From positions 124,001 to 188,000 of the forward strand of contig NZ_VOIR01000013.1 of assembly GCF_007923295.1 (NCBI RefSeq): a stretch of 64,000 nt of DNA. The letters are read 5' to 3'. Under the pieces are notes generated by a model. That model was not told the DNA's origin. It searched no databases and saw only the letters and a list, made by a program, of their open reading frames with translations. Of the stretch, positions 1-8,959 are shown one piece after another. Position 1 is the stretch's first letter. Each line of letters begins with the position of its first letter. The DNA comes from Agrococcus sediminis. Lineage in GTDB: Bacteria; Actinomycetota; Actinomycetes; Actinomycetales; Microbacteriaceae. A program made the translations under genes and the position numbers.

Positions 1-801
1 CGCGTCGATGCGCACCACGAGCACGCCGAACAGCTCCGCGCGCCGGTTGGCGCGCATGAGCCGGCCGCCGAGCACCCGTGAGAACGACGGCGCGAGCAGC
101 ACGCCGTCGGGTGCGATCGCCATGAGCGTCGAATCCTCGGTGCCGCGCAGGCGCACCTGCTCGGCGCGGAGGACGGATGCGACGGTCACGGCGACGATCG
201 CCAGGCAGATCGTGGCCACCCCTGCCAGGCCGCTGCTCACCCACTCCTGGAACACCGGGTGCTCGGTGCCGAGCGTGACGGCGCTCACGAGCCGCACCGC
301 CTGGAACACCGACGCGAGCGCGAGCACGACGCCGAGGCCGAGCGCGGTGCGGGTGCGGCGCATCGCGCCCCGCCGGAAGGTCTCGAACGCGCCGAGCGCG
401 CCGAAGGCGGCGTTCGCGGCGAACATCACCCAGGCGCCCGACCAGGCGCCCTCGAGCGGCACGTCGATGAGCGCGGCGAGGAACACGAGCGCCACGGTCG
501 CGCCCAGCACGTAGGCGGGACGCCGCGCGGCCCGGCCGTTGAAGACCCGGCAGCCGAGCCACAGCAGCCCGAGGCACGCGACCCAGGCGGCGTTGCCGAT
601 CGCGAGCGGCCACCAGCTGCCCTCGCTCACGGTGTAGACGATGAAGGCCTCGGTCGCGATCATCCCGCCGATGAACCCGAGCGCCCAGACGCGGCCGGCG
701 CGGTCGTCCTTGCGGACCATCGTCTCGAGCACGAACAGGCCGCCCGCGACGTGCACGACGAGCGCGGTGATGAGGCGGACGGTGTCCGGGTCGAGGGTCA
801 T
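1..801 (-). CDS. Multi-pass membrane protein, possible degenerate GGDEF-type signalling protein (partial)
   Basis: The reading frame is open from an ATG at 801 down to the window edge, so 267 residues are visible and the C-terminus is missing. The visible part has about seven hydrophobic segments. It then continues into a soluble stretch (RANRRAELFGVLVVRID) that resembles the start of a GGDEF domain but lacks the usual DxLTGLxNR lead-in. Its ATG overlaps the stop of the upstream histidine kinase by 4 bp (ATGA), so the two are almost certainly co-translated. The protein may be a membrane sensor working with the kinase. The cyclase assignment is tentative because the signature motif lies outside the window. 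Confidence 0.6.
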   Translation of the reverse strand, partial: MTLDPDTVRLITALVVHVAGGLFVLETMVRKDDRAGRVWALGFIGGMIATEAFIVYTVSEGSWWPLAIGNAAWVACLGLLWLGCRVFNGRAARRPAYVLGATVALVFLAALIDVPLEGAWSGAWVMFAANAAFGALGAFETFRRGAMRRTRTALGLGVVLALASVFQAVRLVSAVTLGTEHPVFQEWVSSGLAGVATICLAIVAVTVASVLRAEQVRLRGTEDSTLMAIAPDGVLLAPSFSRVLGGRLMRANRRAELFGVLVVRIDA

Positions 802-2414
802 GCCTGCACTCCGCTCCTGCGCAGAGGCAGGCGCACCACGAAGGTCGCGCCGCTCCCCGGCTCGCTCTGGACGGTGATCTCCCCGCCGTGCGCACGCACG
901 AGGTCCCTGCTGATCGTGAGGCCGAGCCCGTTGCCCGGCGCCCGCGCCGTGGCGCCGCGGTAGCGGCGCTCGAACAGGTGCGGCAGCGCGTCCTCCGGGA
1001 TGCCGGGCCCGTCGTCGCGCACCACGAGCCACGCGTGCTTGTCGTCGGAGGTGACCCCGACCTCGATGAGCCCGTCGCCCGTGTGGTAGTTGACCGCGTT
1101 GCCGACGAGGTTGTCGACCACCTGGCGGATGCGGATGGGGTCGATGTCGGCGTGCACGGGCTCGATGCCCGACGTGTCGACGACGATGTTGCGCGCCGCG
1201 GCGCGCGGCTCGAGCGCCTCGACCGACGCCACCACGACGGCCGAGAGGTCCTCGCGCACCGGGCGCACGTCGAACCGTCCCGGCCCGTCGGCGGTCGCGG
1301 CGAGGATGTCGCCGATGATCACGAGGAGGCGCGAGGCGTTGCGCTCGGCGATCTCGAGGCTGCGGCGCGCCTGCGGGCCGACGTCGCCGCCGTCGAGCGC
1401 GAGGTCGAGGTGCCCGAGCACGCTCGTGAGCGGCGTGCGCAGCTCGTGCGAGACGGAGGCGACGAGCTCGTCGCGCATGTGCACCGCGGTCTGCTCGGCC
1501 GTGACGTCGCGCGTGACGAGGATCGCGCCCGCGTCGGCCCCGTCGACGTCGAGGAGCCGCCGGGCGGTCGACTGCAGCGCGCGACGGTTCTCCCCCGGCG
1601 GGCCGATCCACGACAGCTCGTTCTCGAACGTCTCCCCGCGGCGCGCTCGGGCCGCCGGCGTCATGCCGGGCTCGATGGGCGTCACGCCGTCGGGCCCGAA
1701 CATCTGCCCGCCCTCACCCACGGCCGTCAGGCGGGCGTTCGCATCGTTCTCGATCGAGATGGAGCCGTCCGCGCCGATGCGCACGACGCCGAAGTCGACC
1801 GCGTCGAGCAGCTCGCTCACCGCATCCTCCTGCCGCCGGGCGCGCTCGACCGCGTGGTCGAGGTACTCCGCCTGCTCGTCGAGCAGCGCGCGCTGCGCCG
1901 CGGCCCGACGCGCGCCGACGAAGGCGATGACGGCCGCGGTCACGATCGCGATCGGGCCGAGGTAGATGTGCACGCGGTTCGGCAGGTCGTCGGAGAACAG
2001 CAGCGCCGTCCAGAACAGCAGCGATGAGCCGCCGGCGCCGATCACGAGCCCCCGCCAGCCGCCGACCGTCGCGAGCCAGGTGGCCGGCACGAGCCAGAGC
2101 AGCCACAGCTCGGACGCGGGGTCGGCGATCTGCAGCATGTAGATGGCGACCAGATCGCCGATCGGGATGAGCGCGACCCACGCCGGGTGCACGCGGTTCC
2201 AGGGCACGACGAGCGCGGCGACCGTGAGCGCGAAGACGAGCAGCACGCCCGTGAAGAGCAGGTCGGCGTCGGAGACGCCGCCGCGCACGACCACCAGCCC
2301 GCACGCGACGAGCGTCGCGGCGGCCAGCAGCAGCTGGTTGACGGCGGTCGCGCGCTCGCGCGTGCGGTCGGGGCGCACCGTGCCGGTGCGCGCTGGGATG
2401 ACCGCCGCGATCAT
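798..2414 (-). CDS. Membrane-bound sensor histidine kinase
   Basis: This 538-residue protein has an N-terminal set of hydrophobic segments (about residues 25-170), a linker with a PAS-like region, a HisKA dimerisation/phosphoacceptor domain and a HATPase_c domain. The phosphoacceptor is the His of SHELRTP near residue 323. The ATP-binding boxes are visible as NLVGNAVNY (N box), DDGPGIP (G1) and GNGLGLTI (G2). It should autophosphorylate on His and pass the phosphate to a response regulator, but no regulator is adjacent. The downstream overlapping gene is a membrane protein instead. A TAGCGT box 6 nt before the ATG suggests a leaderless transcript. The ligand is unknown. Confidence 0.88.
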   Translation of the reverse strand: MIAAVIPARTGTVRPDRTRERATAVNQLLLAAATLVACGLVVVRGGVSDADLLFTGVLLVFALTVAALVVPWNRVHPAWVALIPIGDLVAIYMLQIADPASELWLLWLVPATWLATVGGWRGLVIGAGGSSLLFWTALLFSDDLPNRVHIYLGPIAIVTAAVIAFVGARRAAAQRALLDEQAEYLDHAVERARRQEDAVSELLDAVDFGVVRIGADGSISIENDANARLTAVGEGGQMFGPDGVTPIEPGMTPAARARRGETFENELSWIGPPGENRRALQSTARRLLDVDGADAGAILVTRDVTAEQTAVHMRDELVASVSHELRTPLTSVLGHLDLALDGGDVGPQARRSLEIAERNASRLLVIIGDILAATADGPGRFDVRPVREDLSAVVVASVEALEPRAAARNIVVDTSGIEPVHADIDPIRIRQVVDNLVGNAVNYHTGDGLIEVGVTSDDKHAWLVVRDDGPGIPEDALPHLFERRYRGATARAPGNGLGLTISRDLVRAHGGEITVQSEPGSGATFVVRLPLRRSGVQA

Positions 2415-2420
2415 GGGATG

Positions 2421-2426
2421 ACGCTA
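2421..2426 (-). promoter_or_regulatory. Putative -10 box for a leaderless histidine kinase mRNA
   Basis: On the minus strand TAGCGT ends 6 nt before the ATG at 2414. That spacing would place the transcription start at or next to the start codon. No clear -35 is visible. Confidence 0.45.
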
Positions 2427-2513
2427 CCGCGCCGCGGCTCGCTTCGGCGCACGCCCGGGCCCCGCCGCTACGATCGGCGCGAGCGGCCGACCGGGTCGCG
2501 GCGAGGAGGCATC

Positions 2514-3137
2514 GTGCTGGAGTTCCTGACGGGGTCCGGGCTGGCGGCTGCGGCCGGCATGAACGCCTACATCCCGCTGCTCGCGGTCGGGGTGGCGGGC
2601 CGCTTCTTCCCGGATGCGATGCAGCTGCCCGAGGGATGGGCGTGGCTGTCGAACGGCTGGGTGCTCGGCATCATCGCCGTGCTGCTCGTCGTCGAGGTCG
2701 TCGCCGACAAGATCCCCGCGGTCGACAGCGTCAACGACGTCATCCAGACGATCGTGCGGCCCACGGCCGGCGGGCTCGTCTTCGGCTCGTCGTCGACCGC
2801 CTCCACCGTCGCGGTCACCGACCCGGCGGAGTTCTTCTCGACCCACCAGTGGGTGCCGATCCTCGTCGGCGCCGTGATCGCGCTCACGGTGCACGCGGGG
2901 AAGACGGCGCTCCGGCCCGCCGCGAACATCGCGACCGCCGGTGCGGCCGCCCCTGTCGTGTCGACGATCGAGGACGTCGGCGCGGTCGGCATGTCGCTGC
3001 TCGCGATCGTCGCGCCGCTGCTCGTCGTGGTCGCGCTGCTGCTCCTCGGCCTCTTCGGCTGGTCGGTGTGGCGGAGCGCGCGGAGGCGGCGCAACGCCGA
3101 CCTGCGGCCGGCGACCGAGCGCATGGCCGACGGCTAG
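2514..3137 (+). CDS. DUF4126-family membrane protein
   Basis: This 207-residue protein begins at a GTG preceded by AGGAGG at 2504-2509, which decides the start. It has four to five hydrophobic segments, the N-terminal pattern GLAAAAGMNAYIPLL and a conserved middle part (KIPAVDSVND, then RPTAGGLVFG) typical of the DUF4126 family, followed by a basic C-terminal tail. The family has no established function. The gene is divergent from the histidine kinase and its stop overlaps the stop of the convergent serine hydrolase by a few bases. No terminator is visible between the two. Confidence 0.85.
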   Translation: MLEFLTGSGLAAAAGMNAYIPLLAVGVAGRFFPDAMQLPEGWAWLSNGWVLGIIAVLLVVEVVADKIPAVDSVNDVIQTIVRPTAGGLVFGSSSTASTVAVTDPAEFFSTHQWVPILVGAVIALTVHAGKTALRPAANIATAGAAAPVVSTIEDVGAVGMSLLAIVAPLLVVVALLLLGLFGWSVWRSARRRRNADLRPATERMADG

Positions 3138-4483
3138 GCCGGCACCGCCTCGACGGCGTCCATGCGCCAGGCGCCCTGCCACCGCGCGACGCGGCCGTCG
3201 GCGCCCCGCTCCGCGATCGCGGTCTCGTGGCCGGAGCCCATGCCCGTCGCGGCGCGGATGCGCACCCGGTCGTCGTCGAGCGGCTCGAGCTCGTCGACCG
3301 CCGCCATCGGGTCGGCGGCCGTCGGCGAGACGCCGAGCAGGCGCCCGCCGAGCTCGACGACGTCGACGCGGCCCCAGACGCTCGCGAACGACCCCTCGAA
3401 CGAGCGGGCGCGCTCGATCGGGGCGTCGGTGCCCTCGAGCGCCGCGTGCACGAGCCGCGCGAGCCCGACCGCGAGCTCCTCCGCCGGGCCGTCGATCGCG
3501 TTCGTCAGCACGCTCACCACCACGTCGCGCTCCGCGTCGACGAGCGTGCGCGTCGCCTGGCCCGTCCAGGCGCCGCCGTGGCCCGCCCAGGTGCGTCCGT
3601 CGACCTCGCGCAGCATGAGGCCGAGGCCATAGCCGCCCGCGCCCCCGTCGCGACCGGTCGTCGACCAGTGCTGCTGCCGCATGCGCCTGCGGGCGGCGGC
3701 GCTCAGCAGCCGGCCGTCGGCGTCGACGACCGTCCGCAGCGCATCCGTCAGCTCCGCCGCCGTCGACACCGCGCCGGTCGCGGCTGCGAGGGCTCGTGCC
3801 GCGGGGCTGCCGAGCGCCGTGCGCTCGGTCGCCGAGTGCAGCGCCGAGTGGCCGGTCACGAGCGGCGAGTCGCCGTCGTTGAGGTCGGCCGCGGTCGCGG
3901 CGAGGCCGAGCGGCTCGGCGAGCAGGCGCGCGAAGGCGTCGGCGTAGGGCACGCCGGTCGCGCCCTCGACGACGAGCCCGAGCAGCCCGAAGCCGACGTT
4001 GGAGTACTTGAACTCGACGGATGCGGGGATCCGCTCGACGCCGGACCTCGCGATCGCGAGCAGGCCGTCGTGGTCGGGGAACGGGCCCGCGAGGTGCCAG
4101 AAGCCCACGTCGTCGCCGTCGCGCACCGCACCGCCGCCGTGCGAGAGCAGCTCCCGCACGAGCAGCCTGCCGGCGTCGGTGCCGCGGAGCGCCGGCGCGT
4201 GCTGCTGCGCCTCGTCGTCGAGGCGCAGGCGGCCCTCGTCGACGAGCCGCATCGCGACGATCGCGGCGAGCGCCTTCGAGTGGGAGGCGATGCGGAAGCG
4301 GTGCGCGCTCGTGAGCGCCTCGCCCGTCGCCTCGTCGGCGACGCCGTGCGCCGTGTCGAGCACGAGCTCGCCCCCGATGCGCACCGCCGCCTGCACGCCC
4401 GGGATGCGCAGCCGCCAGCGGCGGTAGGCGAGCCAGCGGTCGGCGTACTCGAGGGCGTGCGGGATCGCGTCGTCGGCGGGCAT
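3134..4483 (-). CDS. Beta-lactamase-fold serine hydrolase (class C/esterase-like)
   Basis: This 449-residue protein contains the SxxK catalytic motif as SHSK at residues 67-70, a YxN motif (KYSNVGF) and a C-terminal GHGG that stands where the KTG/HxG box is expected. Members of this fold include class C beta-lactamases, D-aminopeptidases, DD-peptidases and esterases, and the sequence does not say which this is. There is no convincing signal peptide, so a cytoplasmic esterase or peptidase is more likely than a secreted beta-lactamase. The roughly 110 residues after the catalytic domain look like the small accessory domain common in this family. A CAGGAT box sits 7 nt before the ATG. Confidence 0.85.
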   Translation of the reverse strand: MPADDAIPHALEYADRWLAYRRWRLRIPGVQAAVRIGGELVLDTAHGVADEATGEALTSAHRFRIASHSKALAAIVAMRLVDEGRLRLDDEAQQHAPALRGTDAGRLLVRELLSHGGGAVRDGDDVGFWHLAGPFPDHDGLLAIARSGVERIPASVEFKYSNVGFGLLGLVVEGATGVPYADAFARLLAEPLGLAATAADLNDGDSPLVTGHSALHSATERTALGSPAARALAAATGAVSTAAELTDALRTVVDADGRLLSAAARRRMRQQHWSTTGRDGGAGGYGLGLMLREVDGRTWAGHGGAWTGQATRTLVDAERDVVVSVLTNAIDGPAEELAVGLARLVHAALEGTDAPIERARSFEGSFASVWGRVDVVELGGRLLGVSPTAADPMAAVDELEPLDDDRVRIRAATGMGSGHETAIAERGADGRVARWQGAWRMDAVEAVPA

Positions 4484-4513
4484 GCCTCCGATCCTGGCAT
4501 GCCCCGCAACGCG

Positions 4514-4546
4514 GAGCGGGCCGCATCCGGAGGATGCGGCCCGCTC
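4514..4546 (-). terminator. Rho-independent-type terminator of rpsA
   Basis: A perfect 15-bp inverted repeat with a 3-nt loop (arms GAGCGGGCCGCATCC and its complement) lies 14 bp beyond the rpsA stop. No U-tract follows, as is usual in high-GC actinobacteria. It separates rpsA from the downstream hydrolase gene. Confidence 0.8.
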
Positions 4547-4559
4547 GTGGTGCGATCGA

Positions 4560-6023
4560 CTACTCGCTCGAGCCCGTGAGCTTCTCGCGGAGTGCGGCGA
4601 GGGCCTCGTCGTCGGCGAGCGTGCCGGCGCTGGACGACTCCTCGGAGCTGCCGCCGAACGACTGGGCGCCCGAGGGCACGTCGTTCGAGAGCACGGAGGC
4701 GTCGCGAGCAGCGGCGACCTGCGCCTTGTGCGCCTCCCAGCGCGTCTGCGCTGCGGCGTACTCGGCCTCCCAGGCCTCGCGCTGCGACTCGAAGCCTTCC
4801 TTCCACTCGTTCGTCTCGGGGTCGAAGCCCTCCGGGAACTTGTAGTTGCCCTGCTCGTCGTACTCGGCGAGCATGCCGTAGAGCGCCGGGTCGAAGTCGG
4901 TGCCCTCGGGGTCGACGCCCTCGTTCGCCTGCTTCAGCGAGAGCGAGATGCGGCGGCGCTCGAGGTCGATGTCGATGATCTTCACGAAGACCTCGTCGCC
5001 GACCGCGACGACCTGGTCAGCCGTCTCGACGTGGCGGGCCGACAGCTCGGAGATGTGCACGAGGCCCTCGATGCCGTCCGCGACGCGCACGAACGCGCCG
5101 AACGTGACGAGCTTCGTGACCTTGCCCGGTGCGACCTGGCCGATGGCGTGGGTGCGGGCGAAGATCTGCCACGGGTCCTCCTGCGTCGCCTTGAGCGACA
5201 GCGAGACGCGCTCGCGGTCGAGCTCGACGGTGAGGATCTCGACGGTGACCTCCTGGCCCACCTCGACGACCTCCGACGCGTGCTCGATGTGCTTCCACGA
5301 GAGCTCGGAGACGTGCACGAGGCCGTCGACCCCGCCGAGGTCGACGAAGGCGCCGAAGTTGACGATCGACGAGACGACGCCCTTGCGGACCTGGCCCTTC
5401 TGCAGCGACTGGAGGAACTGGCCGCGCGATGCGGACTGCGTCTCCTCGAGCAGCGCCCGGCGCGACAGGACCACGTTGTTGCGGTTCTTGTCGAGCTCGA
5501 GGATCTTGGCCTCGATCTCCTGGCCCAGGTACGGGGTGAGGTCGCGCACGCGGCGGAGCTCGATGAGCGAGGCCGGCAGGAAGCCGCGCAGGCCGATGTC
5601 GACGATGAGACCGCCCTTGACCACCTCGATGACGGTGCCAGTGACGACGCCGTCCTCGTCCTTGATGCGCTCGACGTCGCCCCAGGCGCGCTCGTACTGC
5701 GCGCGCTTCTTCGAGAGGATCAGGCGACCCTCCTTGTCCTCCTTCTGGAGGACGAGCGCCTCGACGGTGTCGCCGACCTCGACGACCTCCGTCGGGTCGA
5801 CGTCGTGCTTGATGGAGAGCTCGCGCGAGGGGATGACACCCTCGGTCTTGTAGCCGACGTCGAGCAGGACCTCGTCGCGGTCGATCTTGACGACGGTGCC
5901 CTCGATGAGGTCGCCGTCGTTGAAGAACTTCAGGGTCTTCTCAACGGCGGCCATGAAGTCATCGGTCGAGCCGATGTCGTTCACAGCGACCTGCTTGGGA
6001 GCCTTGGTCGTTGCAGTGGTCAT
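4560..6023 (-). CDS. rpsA: 30S ribosomal protein S1
   Basis: This 487-residue protein has four S1 RNA-binding repeats, roughly at residues 35-105, 120-190, 205-280 and 290-365, followed by an acidic Ala/Glu-rich tail typical of the actinobacterial form. It binds mRNA and helps initiate translation on the 30S subunit. The start MTTATTKAPKQ matches the family. A TTG three codons upstream is in frame but much less likely. A sigma-70-like promoter lies about 100 bp upstream and a strong hairpin follows, so the gene is transcribed alone. It is divergent from the small membrane protein gene at 6188. Confidence 0.97.
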   Translation of the reverse strand: MTTATTKAPKQVAVNDIGSTDDFMAAVEKTLKFFNDGDLIEGTVVKIDRDEVLLDVGYKTEGVIPSRELSIKHDVDPTEVVEVGDTVEALVLQKEDKEGRLILSKKRAQYERAWGDVERIKDEDGVVTGTVIEVVKGGLIVDIGLRGFLPASLIELRRVRDLTPYLGQEIEAKILELDKNRNNVVLSRRALLEETQSASRGQFLQSLQKGQVRKGVVSSIVNFGAFVDLGGVDGLVHVSELSWKHIEHASEVVEVGQEVTVEILTVELDRERVSLSLKATQEDPWQIFARTHAIGQVAPGKVTKLVTFGAFVRVADGIEGLVHISELSARHVETADQVVAVGDEVFVKIIDIDLERRRISLSLKQANEGVDPEGTDFDPALYGMLAEYDEQGNYKFPEGFDPETNEWKEGFESQREAWEAEYAAAQTRWEAHKAQVAAARDASVLSNDVPSGAQSFGGSSEESSSAGTLADDEALAALREKLTGSSE

Positions 6024-6121
6024 AGAGTTCAAGGTGCCTTATTGGGGGATCTCGGGCCGACGGGCATGCGGATGCTCGGCGGCGGTTCGGATGGGTGATG
6101 CGTCACACGCGTGACCCAGCG

Positions 6122-6151
6122 ATCCTACACGGGCGCCGCCACCCCCGACAA
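6122..6151 (-). promoter_or_regulatory. Predicted rpsA promoter
   Basis: On the minus strand TTGTCG (6146-6151) and TAGGAT (6122-6127) are separated by 18 nt, a good vegetative-sigma arrangement. It would give a leader of about 90 nt before the rpsA ATG. Confidence 0.55.
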
Positions 6152-6175
6152 CCCGCTCCGCGGAGCCGGGATGGC

Positions 6176-6181
6176 TATCCT
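6176..6181 (+). promoter_or_regulatory. Putative -10 box for the leaderless gene at 6188
   Basis: TATCCT ends 6 nt before the GTG start at 6188. There is no Shine-Dalgarno sequence in this spacing, so a leaderless transcript is predicted. Confidence 0.45.
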
Positions 6182-6187
6182 CGGCGG

Positions 6188-6820
6188 GTGCTCATCGCAG
6201 ACGGCTCCTCGCTCCGCATCGTCGTCGACCCCGAGCGGCGCCGCCCGGTCGCGCGCGTCTACCGCGTGCTCGCGATCGGCGCCGGCGTCACGGCGGCCTG
6301 GGCCGCGCTCTGGTTCGGCGGCGCGCTCGTGGGCGGCCTGACGGGCGTCGATCCGCTGGGCCTCGGCCGCTTCGCGCTGCTCGCGCTCGGCGGTGTCGGC
6401 ATGGTCTGCGCAGCGCTGATCGCTGCGCTCGCCGTCTGGTCGGCGGGCGTCGTGCACCACGTCGAGCGCCGCTTCCCGCTCGGCGCCACGCTCCTCGCCG
6501 TCGGTCCCGCAGGCGTCGAGGGGCCGGCCGGCCTCGTGCCCTACGAGGCGCTGCAGCGCGTCGCGGTGCGCTGGCACGGCGTGCGGCTGCGACCCACGCT
6601 CACCCTCGGCGACGTCGCCGGCCGGGAGGTGGGCCGCGCCATCGGCCGCCGGACCGGGCTCGACGCGCACCGGTCGGTGCTGCTGCTGCCCCACGGCGCT
6701 CCCGAGGTCGCGCTGCACGCGGGCCCCTTCGCCGACGACCGGGAGTTCGCCCGCGTGGTCGACGCGCTCCGCTTCGAGCTCGGGCGGCGCGGCATGCGCC
6801 TCGACGCCGACAAGGGCTGA
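6188..6820 (+). CDS. Two-TM membrane protein of unknown function
   Basis: This 210-residue protein has a short N-terminal segment, two hydrophobic helices (about residues 25-50 and 60-85) and a soluble C-terminal part that resembles a PH-like fold seen in small actinobacterial membrane proteins. I do not recognise a named family. The GTG start is chosen because TATCCT lies 6 nt upstream and because the in-frame sequence further upstream looks non-coding. It is divergent from rpsA and convergent with the gene ending at 6828, from which it is separated by 7 bp. Confidence 0.7.
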   Translation: MLIADGSSLRIVVDPERRRPVARVYRVLAIGAGVTAAWAALWFGGALVGGLTGVDPLGLGRFALLALGGVGMVCAALIAALAVWSAGVVHHVERRFPLGATLLAVGPAGVEGPAGLVPYEALQRVAVRWHGVRLRPTLTLGDVAGREVGRAIGRRTGLDAHRSVLLLPHGAPEVALHAGPFADDREFARVVDALRFELGRRGMRLDADKG

Positions 6821-6831
6821 GCCCGGCTCAG
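6817..6831. terminator. Possible bidirectional hairpin between convergent genes
   Basis: The inverted repeat CTGAGCC-C-GGCTCAG spans the stop codons of the two convergent genes ending at 6820 and 6828. The stem is short, so a terminator role is uncertain. Confidence 0.3.
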
Positions 6832-7262
6832 TCGTGCGCGAGCGCCGACCGCACCATCATGGTGCCGATCGGCTCGGCGGCCGTGCCCGCCGCGAGCTCG
6901 GCGTCGAACAGCCCGCGGTCGGCGGTCGCCGCGGCCAGCAGCGCCGGGTCGGCGCTCGCGCGCCAGCGCGCCATCGCCGCCTCGGTCTCTGCCTCGAGGG
7001 CGTCGAGCGCCTCGTCCCAGGCGTCCATGCGCCGCTCGTGCTCGCGCTCGGCGCGGCCGCCGCCGAGCAGGCGGGCGAGCATGCCGCGCTCCGGGGCCGC
7101 AGGCTCCTCCGCCTGCAGCCGCAGCGAGGCGGCGCGGGCCGCCTCGCACACGCGCATCGGCTCACCCGCGTGCGGCCCGAGCGCGGCGCGCTCGAGCTGC
7201 GCGAGCTGGTCGAAGTGGTCGACCGGCTCGCGCAGCCCGGCCGCCGCGTCGCGTGCGCTCAT
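6828..7262 (-). CDS. Small charged protein coupled to the DUF885 gene
   Basis: This 144-residue, Ala/Arg/Glu-rich and probably helical protein has no membrane segment and no family I recognise. Its ATG overlaps the stop of the DUF885 gene by 4 bp (ATGA), so the two are co-translated. The central part (about residues 45-115) is strongly charged and could form a helical bundle or coiled coil. The frame stays open far upstream in this GC-rich DNA, but the overlap with the previous stop makes 7262 the natural start. The function is unknown. A partner role to the peptidase-like protein is only a guess. Confidence 0.65.
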   Translation of the reverse strand: MSARDAAAGLREPVDHFDQLAQLERAALGPHAGEPMRVCEAARAASLRLQAEEPAAPERGMLARLLGGGRAEREHERRMDAWDEALDALEAETEAAMARWRASADPALLAAATADRGLFDAELAAGTAAEPIGTMMVRSALAHD

Positions 7263-8953
7263 GCCCCGCGCAGCACGGCCTCGCGCAGCGTGTCGAGCCC
7301 GACGCCGCCGATGTTCAGCACGCGCATGTGGAAGCGCTTCAGGTCGAACGCGTCGCCCTCGGCGTCCTTCGCGGCATCGCGGATCTGCTCGAAGATGCGC
7401 TGGCCGATCTTGTACGACGGCGCCTGCCCGGGCCAGCCGAAGTAGCGGTTCACCTCGAACCGCACGAACGGCTCGTTCATGTTCACGTTCGAGCGCATGA
7501 ACTCGAAGGCGTAGTCGAAGTCCCACTCGCCCGTGCCGTCGAGGCGCGGCTTGCCGAGGTGCACGCCGATGTCGAGCACGACGCGGGCCGCGCGCATCCG
7601 CTGCCCGTCGAGCATGCCGAGGCGGTCGGCCGGGTCGTCGAGGTAGCCGAGCGACTCCATCAGCCGCTCGGCGTACAGCGCCCAGCCCTCGGCGTGGCCG
7701 GAGGTGCCGGCGAACGCGCGCCGCCAGAGGTTCAGCTGCTTGCGGTTGTAGGTCGCCTGCGCGATCTGCAGGTGGTGGCCCGGGACGCCCTCGTGGTAGA
7801 CGGTCGTCAGCTCGCGCCAGGTGTCGAACTCCGTGACGCCCTCGGGCACCGACCACCACATGCGGCCGGGGCGCGAGAAGTCGTCGGAGGGGCCCGTGTA
7901 GTAGATGCCGCCGGTCTGGGTCGGCGCGATCATGCACTCGAGCGCCGTGATGGGCTCGGCGATGTCGAAGTGGCTGCGCCCGAGCTCCTCGATCGCGCGG
8001 TCGCTCGTCGCCTGCATCCACGCCTTGAGCGCGTCGGTGCCGTGCAGCTTGCGGCTCGCATCCTGGTCGAGGAACGCGATCGCCTCCTGCACGGAGGCGC
8101 CCGGCTTGATCTCGTGCGCGATCGCCTCCTGCTCGGTGCGCATGCGCTCGAGCTCCTCGATGCCCCACGCGTAGGTCTCGTCGAGGTCGACCTCGGCGCC
8201 GAGGAAGCGGCGCGACATGAGCGAGTAGAACTCGCGGCCCACGGCGTCGACGGGGTTGGCGGATGCGGCGAGCTCGGAGCGCAGGAACTCGGCGAGCCGC
8301 GCGTGCGCCTCGGTCGCCTCGCCAGCCGCGGCCGCGAGGTCGCTGCGGAGCGACTCGGGCAGCTCCGCCTCCCCCGCCTTCGCGGACCCGGCGAACTCGT
8401 GGAAGAAGCCCTTCCCGGGCGCGTAGTCGGTGAACTGCTCGAGCACGTTGTCGATCTGGCGCGCGGCGGGCGTGTTGCCCGTCGCGATGCCGTTGCGCAG
8501 CGACGCGATGTAGCCGTCGATCGCGGCCGGCACGTTGCGCATGCGCTCGGCGATCGTCGACCAGTCGTCCTCGGTCGCGGTCGACATCAGGTCGAAGATG
8601 TCGCGGATGCCCGAGGCCGGGCTCGCGAGGTTGTTCAGGTCGCGGTCGCCCCAGCCGGAGGCCTCGACGTCGAGCTCCAGCTGCAGCTCGCGCGACAGGT
8701 CGGTCTTGGTCACCCAGTCGACGTCGTCGGCGGGCTCGGCGGCCTGGAGCGCGGCGAGCGTCTCGCGAGCGAGCTCGGCGTCGGCCCTGCGGCCCTCGGG
8801 CGAGTAGTCGCCGTAGCCGGCCTTGTCGCCCTCGAGGCCGACGTACACGTTGATCTCGGGGTTCAGCGCCGCCGCCCTGTGCACGTAGGCCTCGGCGATG
8901 CGGTCGATCTCGGTCTGCGGGCGCGACGGAGCGCCGGCGGTCTCGTCAGTCAT
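7259..8953 (-). CDS. DUF885-family protein, putative zinc-dependent peptidase
   Basis: This 564-residue protein carries YHEGVPGHH near residue 386, an HExxxGHH motif that is the hallmark of the DUF885 family and looks like a metal-binding gluzincin-type site. A downstream EGWALYAERL stretch probably supplies the third ligand. No signal peptide is present, so it is likely cytoplasmic. The DUF885 family is annotated as metallopeptidase-like, but its substrates are not established. TAGGCT ends 6 nt before the ATG, predicting a leaderless transcript that also covers the overlapping small gene at 6828-7262. Confidence 0.9.
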   Translation of the reverse strand: MTDETAGAPSRPQTEIDRIAEAYVHRAAALNPEINVYVGLEGDKAGYGDYSPEGRRADAELARETLAALQAAEPADDVDWVTKTDLSRELQLELDVEASGWGDRDLNNLASPASGIRDIFDLMSTATEDDWSTIAERMRNVPAAIDGYIASLRNGIATGNTPAARQIDNVLEQFTDYAPGKGFFHEFAGSAKAGEAELPESLRSDLAAAAGEATEAHARLAEFLRSELAASANPVDAVGREFYSLMSRRFLGAEVDLDETYAWGIEELERMRTEQEAIAHEIKPGASVQEAIAFLDQDASRKLHGTDALKAWMQATSDRAIEELGRSHFDIAEPITALECMIAPTQTGGIYYTGPSDDFSRPGRMWWSVPEGVTEFDTWRELTTVYHEGVPGHHLQIAQATYNRKQLNLWRRAFAGTSGHAEGWALYAERLMESLGYLDDPADRLGMLDGQRMRAARVVLDIGVHLGKPRLDGTGEWDFDYAFEFMRSNVNMNEPFVRFEVNRYFGWPGQAPSYKIGQRIFEQIRDAAKDAEGDAFDLKRFHMRVLNIGGVGLDTLREAVLRGA

Positions 8954-8959
8954 GGCGAC

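Noticed and set aside
6024-6032. TTG start three codons upstream of the rpsA ATG
   Set aside because: The ATG start gives the family-typical MTTATTKAPKQ N-terminus.
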